Notes under the pieces: model-generated
The model's database searches: none
Seen by the model: only the letters and a program-made list of their open reading frames with translations
What the model was told of the DNA's origin: nothing
Translations under genes and position numbers: made by a program
Shown here: in pieces, positions 44,183-55,656 of the stretch
Position numbering within the stretch: the stretch's first letter is position 1
Layout of the letters: each line of letters starts with the position of its first letter
Source of the DNA: Streptomyces cacaoi
Lineage (GTDB): Bacteria > Actinomycetota > Actinomycetes > Streptomycetales > Streptomycetaceae
Assembly (NCBI RefSeq): GCF_006539165.1
Contig: NZ_BJMM01000018.1
Span: forward strand, 102,902-166,901
Direction: 5' to 3'
Length of the DNA: 64,000 bases

Positions 44183-44967
44183 GAGGCGCTCCGCGGACGT
44201 CGCTTGCCGAACCGGGGCGACTCCGGGGCCGGCTCGGCGGCGGGTCCCGCCGGCCCGGTCCCGGGCAGATCGTCGAAGTACGGGCGGGAGGGGCCGAGTT
44301 CGGGCTGCGGCGGAGGCGCGGCGGCAGGCTCGCCCTGGCCCGGGCCCGCGGGGCGGGAGGCGGAGGGTTCCGAGGCCGAGGCCGAGGGGCGCGGCGGCGC
44401 GGGGTCCGCCAGGGGGTCCGTGCCGCTCGTCCAGTGCCGCAGGGCGGCGGACTCGATGTCGATCTGGGCGCGGAGGGCGTCGAGCCCTTCGGCGTCGAAC
44501 TGCCGTGCTCTGTCCTGGGCGGCGAAACGGAGCGAGTCGGCCGACTCCTTGATGGCGCGTACCCGCTCCCGCGCCTCGGGCAGCCGGGCGGCGATACGGC
44601 CGCGGTCGGGCTCGCGCTCCATGAGCGCACGGAGTTCGCGGTCGAGCTGGCGGGCGTGTTCGAAGAGCTGGTCGAGCAGGCCGAGGGCCTCCTGGAGCGC
44701 CGGGTCGTCCGCCGCGCCCGCCTCCAGTGCCTCGCCGGTGCTGTCGATGGACGCGCGCAACTCGCTGCGCAGCCGGGCCACTTCGCCGACGGGGCCGGGC
44801 TGGGCCCCGCGCGCCTTCAGCGTCGTCTCCTCGACGGTGCGCCTGACCTGGGCTCCCGTCCGTTCGACTCCGCGTTTGACCGCGCGTACGACGCGTACCG
44901 TGACGACCACGCCGAGTGCCACGAAGGCCAGGAAGAGCACCAGGCCGATGATGATGCCCACCTCCAC
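44179..44967 (-). CDS. Single-pass membrane protein with coiled coil
   Basis: A 262-residue hypothetical protein. A single N-terminal membrane helix (VGIIIGLVLFLAFVALGVVV) is followed by a long charged helical region, probably coiled coil (residues ~50-190), and a Pro/Ala-rich tail. The GTG at 44967 has GGAG eight bases upstream and places the helix at the N-terminus. No known domain. It overlaps the DegV gene (CTGA) and is likely cotranscribed with it. The 295-bp spacer to leuS shows no further gene. Confidence 0.72.
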   Translation of the reverse strand: MEVGIIIGLVLFLAFVALGVVVTVRVVRAVKRGVERTGAQVRRTVEETTLKARGAQPGPVGEVARLRSELRASIDSTGEALEAGAADDPALQEALGLLDQLFEHARQLDRELRALMEREPDRGRIAARLPEARERVRAIKESADSLRFAAQDRARQFDAEGLDALRAQIDIESAALRHWTSGTDPLADPAPPRPSASASEPSASRPAGPGQGEPAAAPPPQPELGPSRPYFDDLPGTGPAGPAAEPAPESPRFGKRRPRSAS

Positions 44968-45262
44968 GGAACGCTCCTCCGTCCGTCGCCCCACACCGTC
45001 TTACCGTCCAGCGTAAACGTGCGGGGCCGCTCGCGGGTTCCGTCGGACCCCGGAGAAGCCCCGTAGGGGAGGCCCCGGCGCGGGCCGGAACCGGCGCCCG
45101 GGAGCGCACGCGAGCGGGCCCGGCCGCAGGAGGACCGGACCCGCTCGCAAAGCCGTTCACACAGCCGTTCACACAGCGACACCGGGCGACACGGAACGCT
45201 CGCCCACCGTCAGGGCACGCGCACTCGACGACGCGGCATACCCGCTCGGCACCGCGGCGCGC

Positions 45263-48136
<2,874 letters not shown>

Positions 48137-48182
48137 CGTCCTCTAAGCTCCATCGGTCGTCTCTGCCCAGCGGCCACAAAAC

Positions 48183-48207
48183 GAAAAAACCCCTCGCACA
48201 GGAGGGG
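48183..48207 (-). terminator. Rho-independent terminator in the leuS leader
   Basis: CCCCTC and GAGGGG form a six-pair stem with a short loop and then T6 on the minus strand. It lies between the leader peptide and leuS, about 50 bases before the ATG, so it must be bypassed for leuS expression. A second perfect hairpin (CCGGTCCG/CGGACCGG, 48222-48240) sits just before it. Confidence 0.85.
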
Positions 48208-48245
48208 GAGCCGCGCCGATTCCGGTCCGCGCCGGACCGGCATGA

Positions 48246-48284
48246 TCAACGCGGCTGGCTAAGCAGAAGGCGTACAGCACGCAT
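48246..48284 (-). CDS. leuS leader peptide MRAVRLLLSQPR
   Basis: A 12-codon open frame whose Leu run is coded CTT CTG CTT followed by AGC, the same CTT-rich run and AGC as in the leuA leader. TACCCT ends six bases before the ATG and no Shine-Dalgarno sequence is present, so the mRNA seems to start at the ATG. The end of the frame (AGCCGCG) can pair with CGCGGCT just before the terminator, giving a plausible ribosome-controlled alternative fold. Function is inferred from this layout. Confidence 0.7.
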   Translation of the reverse strand: MRAVRLLLSQPR

Positions 48285-48290
48285 GCGCTC

Positions 48291-48296
48291 AGGGTA
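48291..48296 (-). promoter_or_regulatory. -10 box of the leuS leader transcript
   Basis: TACCCT on the minus strand, six bases before the leader ATG. No convincing -35 element is seen. Confidence 0.55.
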
Positions 48297-48598
48297 CCGC
48301 AACACTTTCGACCCCCTCCCCGGAGCCCCGCGCTCGCCCTTCCCACCGCACTCCCGCAGCCCCCCGCCACGAGAACGACGACAGAAGCCCCCGCCCCTGA
48401 GAAACCCGGCGCCCCGCAACAAGCCCAGCAAACCCAGAAGCTCCACAGACAGAGGACAGGAAGCCCGACAAAAAGCCCGGCAAACCGGCACCCGGGCAAC
48501 AAACGGGACGGGAGAGCCAAAGAGAAAAGCCCAGCCGGAGACGGCAGGAGGGGGTGCGGGTGGCGAAGCCCCCGCCAGGCGCGGGCGAAGCCCCGCGC

Positions 48599-48656
48599 AA
48601 AAACAACGAAAGCGAGGCGGCCACCCCGAAGGGCAGTGGCACACCTCGCCTCTCGC
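48599..48656 (-). terminator. Terminator of tRNA-Ala copy 1
   Basis: AAGCGAG/CTCGCTT outer stem enclosing a GCCAC-CCTTCGGG-GTGGC type stem-loop, followed on the minus strand by TTTCGTTGTTTTT. Further small CTTCG hairpins lie beyond. Confidence 0.8.
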
Positions 48657-48661
48657 TTTTG

Positions 48662-48734
<73 letters not shown>

Positions 48735-48924
48735 GGGCTGTGCTCCGCCGGGGTGTTCCCCGCGGCGGCTTCGCCAACTTTACACACAGGTGGCGCCCCA
48801 CTGCCAAATCGGTGGCCGGCCCCGGTCCCTTCCGGCCAGGACGCCGGGCACGGGGCATCCCGGCACGTCAGGGCCGGTAGTGTCGGGGCGCCCCCGCAGG
48901 CCCCGCACCCTGGAGCCATCCCGC

Positions 48925-50298
48925 GTGAGTACGTTGCAGCAGGCTGCCGCCGGAAAGTGGACCCTGACCCTCCGGGATTTCCTGCTGCGGAGACCGCTGC
49001 TGCCGACCGCGGCCGTGTGCCTGGCGTCGTTCGCCGTCTTCTGGACGGCCCAGCGCTTCGCCGAGGTGACGATGGTGGACCTGATGGTCTACCGGGCCGA
49101 GGGCTGGGCGGCCCGCGCCGGGCACGACCTGTACGCCCTGCGCGCCACCTACGCGCATCTCCCGATGACGTACCCGCCGTTCGCCGCGCTGGTGTTCCTG
49201 CCCCTGACGCTGCTGGACGTCGCGGACATGCGCACCGCGGCGACGGCCCTGAACCTCGTGCTGCTCCTGTGGGTCGTCCATCTGTCCCTGCGACTGCTGG
49301 GCCACCCGGTGCGCCTTCCCCGGATCGCGGCGACGTTCCTGATCGGTGCCGCAGCCGTGTGGTGCGAGCCGGTGTGGACGACGCTGCGCTACGGGCAGAT
49401 CAATCTGCTGCTCGCCGGGCTCGTGCTGTGGGACCTGTCACGGCGCCGGGGGCACCCGTGGGCCGGGGTGGGCATCGGTGTCGCGGCCGGCATCAAACTC
49501 ACACCGGCCCTGTTCGTGGTCTTCCTCGCCCTGTGCGGTGCCATATGCGGCATCCGTGACCTGCGCCGCACGGGCCGGGCGGCACAGCTGTGGAACCCGT
49601 GGCTGCGCCAGGCCGCCGTGGCCACGGCGGCGTTCTGCGGGACGGTGCTCCTCGCGGCGCTGGTGCTGCCGCGGGACTCGCGGAGGTTCTGGGGCGAGGC
49701 GATCTTCCAGTCCTCCCGGGTGGGCCGGACGGAGATCTCCGCCAATCAGTCGCTGAGCGGCGTCCTCGCCCGTCTGCTGCACGTGCCGGAACCGGGCGGG
49801 GTGTGGGCGGCGGCGGCCGCGCTGACCGTCGTGCTGGGGCTCGGCGCGGCGGTGGCGGCAGCGCTGGCCGGATCGCGCCGGTTGCCCTACGCACCGGCGT
49901 GGGCGGCGGTCGCGTGCGCCGTCACAGCGCTCCTCATCAGCCCCATCTCCTGGTCGCACCACTGGGTGTGGTGTGTGCCGATGTTCGCCCTGCTGCTGGC
50001 CGAGGCCCGGCGGAGGCCGAGCCGGGGCCGGGCCGGCTGGGCGCTCGCGGTGTCCGTCGCCGCGCTCGTCTTCTGCTCGTACGCCCTGTGGTGGGTACCG
50101 CGCGACCCCGGTTCTCCGCATTCGCCCGAACTGCACCAGAACGCGGGGCAGATGGCGCTCTCCGGGCTCTATCCCGCCGTCGGGTTCGGCTTCCTGGTGC
50201 TGACGGCCGTCCTCGCCGTGCGGGCGCTGCGCAGGCCGGAGCCGGACGGACCGGCGGACGCCGGGCTCAGGCGGTGGCGAAGGAGTAGAAGCGTTTGA
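48925..50298 (+). CDS. GT87-type mannosyltransferase (membrane)
   Basis: A 457-residue multi-pass membrane glycosyltransferase of the GT-C superfamily, GT87, which uses polyprenyl-phosphate mannose for extracytoplasmic mannosylation of lipids or glycans. The first periplasmic loop has the catalytic acidic pair in VTMVDLMVYRAEG; the membrane core has MTYPPFAAL, GQINLLLAGL and SWSHHWVWC, all typical. It starts at a GTG with GGAG about ten bases upstream. It lies between the two tRNA-Ala units and overlaps the tail of the convergent small zinc protein gene. Confidence 0.88.
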   Translation: MSTLQQAAAGKWTLTLRDFLLRRPLLPTAAVCLASFAVFWTAQRFAEVTMVDLMVYRAEGWAARAGHDLYALRATYAHLPMTYPPFAALVFLPLTLLDVADMRTAATALNLVLLLWVVHLSLRLLGHPVRLPRIAATFLIGAAAVWCEPVWTTLRYGQINLLLAGLVLWDLSRRRGHPWAGVGIGVAAGIKLTPALFVVFLALCGAICGIRDLRRTGRAAQLWNPWLRQAAVATAAFCGTVLLAALVLPRDSRRFWGEAIFQSSRVGRTEISANQSLSGVLARLLHVPEPGGVWAAAAALTVVLGLGAAVAAALAGSRRLPYAPAWAAVACAVTALLISPISWSHHWVWCVPMFALLLAEARRRPSRGRAGWALAVSVAALVFCSYALWWVPRDPGSPHSPELHQNAGQMALSGLYPAVGFGFLVLTAVLAVRALRRPEPDGPADAGLRRWRRSRSV

Positions 50299-50500
50299 GT
50301 GTGCAGTGGGCGTCGAGCAGGCGGCCGTAGATCGGTTCGCCGTCGAGTTCGCGGTAGGTCTCGATCGGGTCGCCCTTTATGATCAGCGCCCGCGCGCAGT
50401 CCTCGCACCAGTACTGAAAAGCGCTGTTGACCGGTTCCATGTCGCGGACGATCGGGGTGCCGCTGCCGCACCAGTCGCACTTCCTGCTGTGGGCGCCCAT
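50267..50500 (-). CDS. Small zinc-binding protein (two CxxC)
   Basis: A 77-residue conserved hypothetical protein with CDWC near the N-terminus and WCEDC at mid-protein, a likely zinc ribbon, and a basic/aromatic C-terminus (LKRFYSFATA). The role is unknown. Its 3' end overlaps the convergent GT87 gene by 32 bp. A second zinc-ribbon gene lies 7 bp upstream, so the two are probably one transcript. Confidence 0.75.
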   Translation of the reverse strand: MGAHSRKCDWCGSGTPIVRDMEPVNSAFQYWCEDCARALIIKGDPIETYRELDGEPIYGRLLDAHCTLKRFYSFATA

Positions 50501-50507
50501 CGCTCAC

Positions 50508-50678
50508 TCAGCTCCAGATGTGGCCGCAAGCCGTGCACACGTAGGAAACTCCTCCATTGTCACCGAGCACTTGGGCGACGTTCGACGAGCCGCAGGACGG
50601 GCACTGCAAGAGCTGCGGAGGGTGTCCGTGCTGGAACACGGGGCGCTGCTCTTCCGCACTGGGGATCGTCGCCGGCAT
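50508..50678 (-). CDS. Zinc-ribbon protein
   Basis: A 56-residue protein with LLQCPSCGSSNVAQVLG and YVCTACGHIWS: two CxxC knuckles of a classical zinc ribbon, as in transcription-factor and RNA-polymerase-like ribbons. GGAGG ten bases before the ATG at 50678 supports this start over an in-frame one 23 codons earlier. It is upstream of the other small zinc gene, and both lie inside the tRNA-flanked block. Confidence 0.75.
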   Translation of the reverse strand: MPATIPSAEEQRPVFQHGHPPQLLQCPSCGSSNVAQVLGDNGGVSYVCTACGHIWS

Positions 50679-50997
50679 CGCGCTCGTCCCTCCCCTCGGC
50701 CTTCCCCCTCCCGGCCGTGACGATTCTGCCACGTCCGGGCCCCTCATCTAAGCCCTGGTCAGGGATCCTCCCCCGGACCGGGTGGCCGAACCAAACCCGG
50801 GGGCGCACACCCCACCCCCGGCTCCCCCCTGCACCCCCACACGCCACCACCCACACCCAGCAACCCCACCCCGCCCCTCCCCCTGCCGGAACCCCACAGC
50901 AACCGGGACGGGAGAGCCAAAGAGAAAACACCAGCCGGAGACGGCAGGGGGGCCGCGGGTGGCGAAGCCCCCGCCAGGCGCGGGCGAAGCCCGGCGC

Positions 50998-51056
50998 AAA
51001 AACAACGAAAGCGAGGCGGCCACCCCGAAGGGCAGTGGCACACCTCGCCTCTCGCT
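50998..51056 (-). terminator. Terminator of tRNA-Ala copy 2
   Basis: The same stem-loop and T-rich tail as copy 1, with a single C/T change near its base. Confidence 0.8.
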
Positions 51057-51060
51057 TCTG

Positions 51061-51133
<73 letters not shown>

Positions 51134-51357
51134 GCGCTCCGGCGCCGGAGCGCCGCGAACGAGAAGTAGCTTACCTGGTGACCTGCCTGAATGAGAAGTC
51201 CGCTCCCAGCGGCCCCTCCGGTGGGCACCGGGCAGCCCTGCCCCGGACGTCCCAACCGGCGGCTCCGGACGGGCAGTTGTACCGTCCGTCCCGAAGGGGC
51301 GTCCGTACCCGCCGTCCGAAGCGGACCTGTGAACCGGCCGTCCCGTGCGCGGCCGTC

Positions 51358-52014
51358 TCAGTCGTCGTCGCCGAGGACCGGTTCGGGCAGGCTTCCCGCG
51401 TTGTGCTCCAGCAGCCGCCAGCCGCGCGGCGTCTCCCCGAGCACCGACCAGCAGCAGTTCGACAGCCCGCCCAGCGCCTCCCAGGTGCCGGGCGGCAGGC
51501 CGATCAGCCGGCCGATCGTGGTGCGGATGGTGCCGCCGTGGCTGACGACGACGAGGGTGCCGCCGTCGGGCAGCTTGTCGACGCTGCGCTCGACGACGGG
51601 CGCGGCCCGCTCGGCCACCTCCGTCTCCAGCTCACCGCCGCCGCGCCGCACCGGCTCGCCCCGCTTCCACGCGGCGTACTGCTCGCCGTAGCGCTCCAGG
51701 ATCTCGTCGTGGGTGAGCCCCTGCCACACGCCCGCGTAGGTCTCCCGCAGGGCCTCGTCGTGCCGTACGCCGAGGCCGGTGACGGCGGCCAGCTCGGCCG
51801 CCGTCGCCGCCGTGCGGCGCAGATCGGAGGCGATGATCGCGTCCGGCCTGAGGGCCGCCAGCAGCCGGGCCGCGCGGCGGGCCTGCGCCAGGCCCTCCTC
51901 GGTCAGTGCGATGTCCGTGGTGCCCTGGAAGCGGCGCTGGAGGTTCCACTCGGTCTGGCCGTGCCGCCACAGGACGATCTTGCGGTCCCTGACCGCGCCC
52001 GCGTCGCCGTTCAG
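51358..52014 (-). CDS. Histidine phosphatase (phosphoglycerate-mutase-like)
   Basis: A 218-residue branch-1 histidine phosphatase with the phosphohistidine motif VLWRHGQTEWN and the second histidine in VVVSHGGTIRTT; ASDLRRTAATA holds the conserved arginine. The substrate is unknown; some relatives are phosphatases of sugar phosphates or of mycobacterial lipids. No ATG, GTG or TTG lies between rsfS and the RHG motif; the best start is CTG at 52014, overlapping the rsfS stop as CTGA with GGAG eight bases before. The arrangement nadD-LCP-rsfS-phosphatase is conserved in actinobacteria. Confidence 0.85.
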   Translation of the reverse strand: MNGDAGAVRDRKIVLWRHGQTEWNLQRRFQGTTDIALTEEGLAQARRAARLLAALRPDAIIASDLRRTAATAAELAAVTGLGVRHDEALRETYAGVWQGLTHDEILERYGEQYAAWKRGEPVRRGGGELETEVAERAAPVVERSVDKLPDGGTLVVVSHGGTIRTTIGRLIGLPPGTWEALGGLSNCCWSVLGETPRGWRLLEHNAGSLPEPVLGDDD

Positions 52015-52478
52015 CTCTGCTCTCCGTCCTTGGCGTTCTCGGCGTTCCCGGCGTTCCCGGTGGCGTCGGCGCCCGTCTCGCCGGCGTGCTCCGCCGCCCT
52101 GCCGCGGGTCGCCCGCGCGTCCTCGGGGAGGTCGAGCTGCGGGCAGTCCTTCCACAGCCGCTCCAGCGCGTAGAAGACGCGCTCCTCGCTGTGCTGGACG
52201 TGGACGACGATGTCGACGTAGTCCAGCAGCACCCAGCGGCCGTCCCGCTCGCCCTCGCGGCGCGTGGGCTTGGCGTCCAGCTCCTTGCGCAGCCGCTCCT
52301 CGATCTCGTCGACGATGCCCCTGACCTGGCGGTCGTTGGGTGCTGAGGCGAGGAGGAAGGCGTCGGTGATGGCGAGCACGTCGCTGACGTCGTAGGCGAC
52401 GATGTCGTGGGCGAGCTTGTCGGCCGCCGCCTGGGCGGCGACATCGATCAGCTCGCGGGAACGGTCCGTGGCGGTCAC
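52011..52478 (-). CDS. rsfS: Ribosome silencing factor RsfS
   Basis: A 155-residue RsfS/Iojap protein that binds uL14 and blocks subunit joining in starvation. The core has VAYDVSDVLAITDAFLLASA, NDRQVRGIVDEIEE, WVLLDYVDIVVHVQ and ERVFYALERLW. The tail is extended by an acidic Ala/Gly/Asn repeat encoded by near-identical 9-bp units (GGCGTTCCC type on the plus strand). The GTG start at 52478 has only weak upstream pairing. The gene is downstream of the LCP-like gene behind a terminator hairpin. Confidence 0.93.
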   Translation of the reverse strand: MTATDRSRELIDVAAQAAADKLAHDIVAYDVSDVLAITDAFLLASAPNDRQVRGIVDEIEERLRKELDAKPTRREGERDGRWVLLDYVDIVVHVQHSEERVFYALERLWKDCPQLDLPEDARATRGRAAEHAGETGADATGNAGNAENAKDGEQS

Positions 52479-52640
52479 AGGCAGGCTTTCGGGTCGGGAA
52501 CGTCGTGTACGTATCGGATTCAAGGGTCTCACGACCGGGTCACCGGCCGTCCGGGGCCGGAGGACGGTCGTACGCGGACGGGCGCAGGGCGGACGCAGAC
52601 GTGCGCGGCAGCGCGCCGCAGCACGCGGTCGTGCGCGCGG

Positions 52641-52670
52641 AGGGGGTGCCGACCCCGGCCGGCACCCCCT
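52641..52670. terminator. Terminator between LCP-like gene and rsfS
   Basis: AGGGGGTGCC and GGCACCCCCT are perfect arms with a ten-base GC loop. It ends the LCP-like transcript in part and means rsfS may have its own promoter. Confidence 0.8.
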
Positions 52671-52684
52671 CCGCAGAGGCACGG

Positions 52685-54526
52685 TCACCCCTTGTAGTCG
52701 GCGCCCAGCACCACCGCGACATCGGCGTTGGCCGCCGTGCTGCCCTTCTGCACCGCGCCGGCGCCCAGGCCGAGCGTCTTGGCGACCTCTTCGGCCTTGG
52801 CCCGGTTCTCCGGCTTGTCGTAGCTCACCCTGCTCCGGGCCCGGGTGGCGCCGTTGCCGGCGTCGACCACCGCGTATCCGCCGTTCACCAGCGCGGCCGA
52901 GGCGGTGTTGTCCAGGCCGCGCTTCCCGGCGGCGTTCTGGAGGCTGACGCGCAGCGTGCCGTTCGGGTCGGAGTTCTTCACGGTGCCGCCGAGCACCTTC
53001 TTGACGACCTCGTCGCCCGCCTGCTTGCCGAGGGTGCCGTTCGCCTCCACGGGGAGCGCCGTGGTGCGGTAGTCGCCCTGCTTGGCGCGCTCGGCGAGCT
53101 TGGCGAGGGAGGCGCCGAGCTGGCCCTCGGTCAGGGACGGGTCGGGGATCTGGCCGAGCGACTCGACGGTCCTGGTGGCGGCCTTGCCGTCGGACGAGAT
53201 CTTCTTGAGCACGGCCTGCATGACCTGGCCGAAGCGGGCCAGCTGCTTGCCCTGCGGCTCGCCCTGTGCCCGGTAGGTGGCGTAGGCGACGGCGGCCCGG
53301 CCGTCCAGGTCCTGTGCGGCACCGCGCTCGACCAGCGGCGGGCCGCCCTTCTTCTTGCCGGGGACGGTGGCGTCGGTGTCCAGCGCGACCCCGCCGACGA
53401 GTTCGACCAGGTTCTCCAGATAGGGCGTGTCCAGCCGCCAGGTGCCCTTGATGTCGGCCCCGAGCAGGGTGCTCAGCGCCTCCCTGGTGGGGGCGGCGCC
53501 CTCGTCCTCGACGGACTTGCCCAGCGTCGTCGTGCTGCCCTCACCGTTCGTCACGGCAAGGGAGTTGGGCAGCAGGACGGTGGTGCCCTCGCCCGCGCCG
53601 GCGTTGTCGACCAGCAGGGCCGTCGAGTTGCCGTGGCCGCCGGTCTCGCGCAGATGGACGACGATCACGTCGCGCTGCTTGCCCGCCGCCGCGCCGCTCT
53701 TGCTCCCGGCGCCGTCGAGTCCGGGCAGCATGCCCGCGTACCAGAGGTAGCCCACGCCGCCCGCCACCACGAGGACCAGCGCGACCACCAGCGCCACGAC
53801 GCGGTTGCGGCCCCGGCGCCTGGCCTCCTCGCGGCGTTCGGTGCGGCTCTCGGTGAACTTCAGCCAGTCGATGACGTCTTCGGAGTCGTCGTCCGGCTCC
53901 TCGACGAAGGAGAACTGCTCGGTGCGGTAGTCGCGGTCCTCGCCGCCCTGGGCCTGGCCTTGGCCTTGGCCCTGGCTCTTGCCGGGACCGGGGCCTGCCG
54001 GGGCCGCTGCGGGCGCCGGCCCCTGCGCGGCCTCCTGCCCGGGGGCGGCGGGCGGCGCCGCGGGGGCGGCCGTGCCGTATGCCTCGGGCGCGCCCTGGGC
54101 GTAGGCGTCCGGTGCGCCGTATCCGGGGGCGCCCGCGTAGGGCTGCTGCTGGGTGCCGTGCTGCTGACCGGCGCCGTAGGGCGCGTTCGCGTCGTACTGC
54201 TCCTGCTGGGGCGCGCCGGACTGCTGCGGGAACCACTCCTGCTGCTGGGTGCCCTGGTGGCCGGGCTGCTGGGCGTACGGGTCCGGATAGCCCTGGCCCG
54301 GCCCGCCCGCGTAGGGGTCGTGGCCCGGCTGTGCGTACGGGTCGTAGCCGGGGTGCGGGGCCTGGGCCGCGTAGGGGTCCTGGCCGGGCTGCACCGGGGC
54401 GCCCTGCTGGGGGGCCTGCTGCGGGGCAGCCTGGGGCGGCTGGGCGTAGACCGGCCTGCCGTACTCGTCGTAGCCGACGATCTGCGGCTGCTGCCCGTAC
54501 GGGTCGTATCCGTAGCCGTCGTTCAC
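52685..54526 (-). CDS. LytR-CpsA-Psr-related membrane protein, active site degenerate
   Basis: A 613-residue protein. The N-terminal ~190 residues are Gln/Pro/Gly/Tyr-rich with DPYGQQ and YDPYAQ-like repeats. Then come an acidic stretch, one membrane helix (VVALVVALVLVVAGGVGYLWY), an LCP-like domain and a C-terminal LytR_C domain. The usual LCP active-site stretches (a RSDT-type strand and a SIPRD-type loop) are replaced by HGNSTALL and LLPNSLAV, so phosphotransferase activity is doubtful. LCP proteins attach wall polymers to peptidoglycan. The GTG overlaps the nadD stop (GTGA). The wall-polymer theme returns with the TagF-like gene at the right edge. Confidence 0.78.
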   Translation of the reverse strand: MNDGYGYDPYGQQPQIVGYDEYGRPVYAQPPQAAPQQAPQQGAPVQPGQDPYAAQAPHPGYDPYAQPGHDPYAGGPGQGYPDPYAQQPGHQGTQQQEWFPQQSGAPQQEQYDANAPYGAGQQHGTQQQPYAGAPGYGAPDAYAQGAPEAYGTAAPAAPPAAPGQEAAQGPAPAAAPAGPGPGKSQGQGQGQAQGGEDRDYRTEQFSFVEEPDDDSEDVIDWLKFTESRTERREEARRRGRNRVVALVVALVLVVAGGVGYLWYAGMLPGLDGAGSKSGAAAGKQRDVIVVHLRETGGHGNSTALLVDNAGAGEGTTVLLPNSLAVTNGEGSTTTLGKSVEDEGAAPTREALSTLLGADIKGTWRLDTPYLENLVELVGGVALDTDATVPGKKKGGPPLVERGAAQDLDGRAAVAYATYRAQGEPQGKQLARFGQVMQAVLKKISSDGKAATRTVESLGQIPDPSLTEGQLGASLAKLAERAKQGDYRTTALPVEANGTLGKQAGDEVVKKVLGGTVKNSDPNGTLRVSLQNAAGKRGLDNTASAALVNGGYAVVDAGNGATRARSRVSYDKPENRAKAEEVAKTLGLGAGAVQKGSTAANADVAVVLGADYKG

Positions 54527-55185
54527 GCGTGCGACCCCACTTCTCGGCCGTCCCCGTCGGTCCCCGGCCCCCGGTACAGCGCGCGCTTGCTGATGTACCG
54601 GACGACGCCGTCGGGCACCAGGTACCAGACCGGGTCGCCGCGCTCCACCCGGGCGCGGCAGTCGGTGGAGGAGATGGCCAGCGCCGGGACCTCCATCAGC
54701 GTGACCCCGCCGAGGGGCAGCCCGGGGTCGGTCAGTGCGTGGCCGGGGCGGGTGACACCGATGAAGTGGGCCAGGGAGAACAGCTCTTCGGTGTTGCGCC
54801 AGCTGAGGATCTGGGAGAGCGCGTCGGCCCCGGTGATGAAGAACAGGTCGGTGTCGCGGTTGAGTTCGGACAGTTCGCGCAGCGTGTCTATCGTGTACGT
54901 CTTGCCGCCGCGGTCGATGTCGATCCGGCTGACCGAGAACTGCGGATTCGACGCCGTGGCGATGACGGTCATCAGATAGCGGTCCTCGGCGGGCGAGACC
55001 GTCTTGTGGCTCTTCTGCCAGGGCTGGCCGGCGGGCACGAACACGACCTCGTCGAGGTGGAAGCGGGCCGCCACCTCGCTCGCGGCCACGAGATGGCCGT
55101 GGTGGATGGGGTCGAAGGTGCCGCCCATCACGCCGAGCCGCCGCTTACCGGTGCCGGGCACTGTCTCCTCGCCGTCCTCTCCCAT
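54523..55185 (-). CDS. nadD: Nicotinate-nucleotide adenylyltransferase
   Basis: A 220-residue NAD-synthesis enzyme. GGTFDPIHHGHL holds the adenylyltransferase HxGH motif, and ISSTDCRARV the second ATP-binding motif. Length and motif order are normal. TAGGGT ends eight bases before the ATG, suggesting leaderless translation. The gene overlaps the LCP-like gene by 4 bp. Confidence 0.95.
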   Translation of the reverse strand: MGEDGEETVPGTGKRRLGVMGGTFDPIHHGHLVAASEVAARFHLDEVVFVPAGQPWQKSHKTVSPAEDRYLMTVIATASNPQFSVSRIDIDRGGKTYTIDTLRELSELNRDTDLFFITGADALSQILSWRNTEELFSLAHFIGVTRPGHALTDPGLPLGGVTLMEVPALAISSTDCRARVERGDPVWYLVPDGVVRYISKRALYRGPGTDGDGREVGSHA

Positions 55186-55248
55186 GCGTGGGGACCCTAT
55201 CCTCTGTCCGGGTGCCGGACGGCATCCCCGGTTCGGGAGCCGGAGGGC

Positions 55249-55416
55249 TCAGCGGTCCCGGTTGAAACGGGTGGTGATCCACAGCAGCAGGAACAGCGCG
55301 ACGAGCGCGCCGCCCCCGGTCAGGAACGGGCTGAGGCTCTCGTGGCCACCCTCGCCGTGCTCGCCTCCGGAGGCCAGCGTGAGCAGGGTGTCGTGTGCGG
55401 TGGTGGGCAGCGTCAT
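55249..55416 (-). CDS. Small membrane protein
   Basis: A 55-residue protein with one transmembrane helix (GGGALVALFLLLWITTRF) and a short charged tail (NRDR). It is upstream of nadD on the same strand, with 63 bp between. No family is recognised; small conserved membrane genes occur at this place in Streptomyces. The ATG at 55416 sits five bases after a TAGGTC-like hexamer, so the start is not fully certain. Confidence 0.6.
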   Translation of the reverse strand: MTLPTTAHDTLLTLASGGEHGEGGHESLSPFLTGGGALVALFLLLWITTRFNRDR

Positions 55417-55656
55417 CGTCGTCGGACCTATCCCGTGCGGAGCGGACAGTTGGCTGTGCCGCACCGGGGCGCGGCACTGGCTGTGCAGGCACATCGTAAG
55501 CGTGCGCCCTGACCGGGCTCACGCCGACTCAGCTCCGGGCTGTGCGGCCGGGCGCTGCCCGGAGTTGCGTGGTGCTGCCAGGTATGACCGCTCGGTGTGC
55601 GTCCGGTCCGCGGGGCCGGGCAACGGGACGGCCCCGCTCCGCGTCCACCCTCTAGT

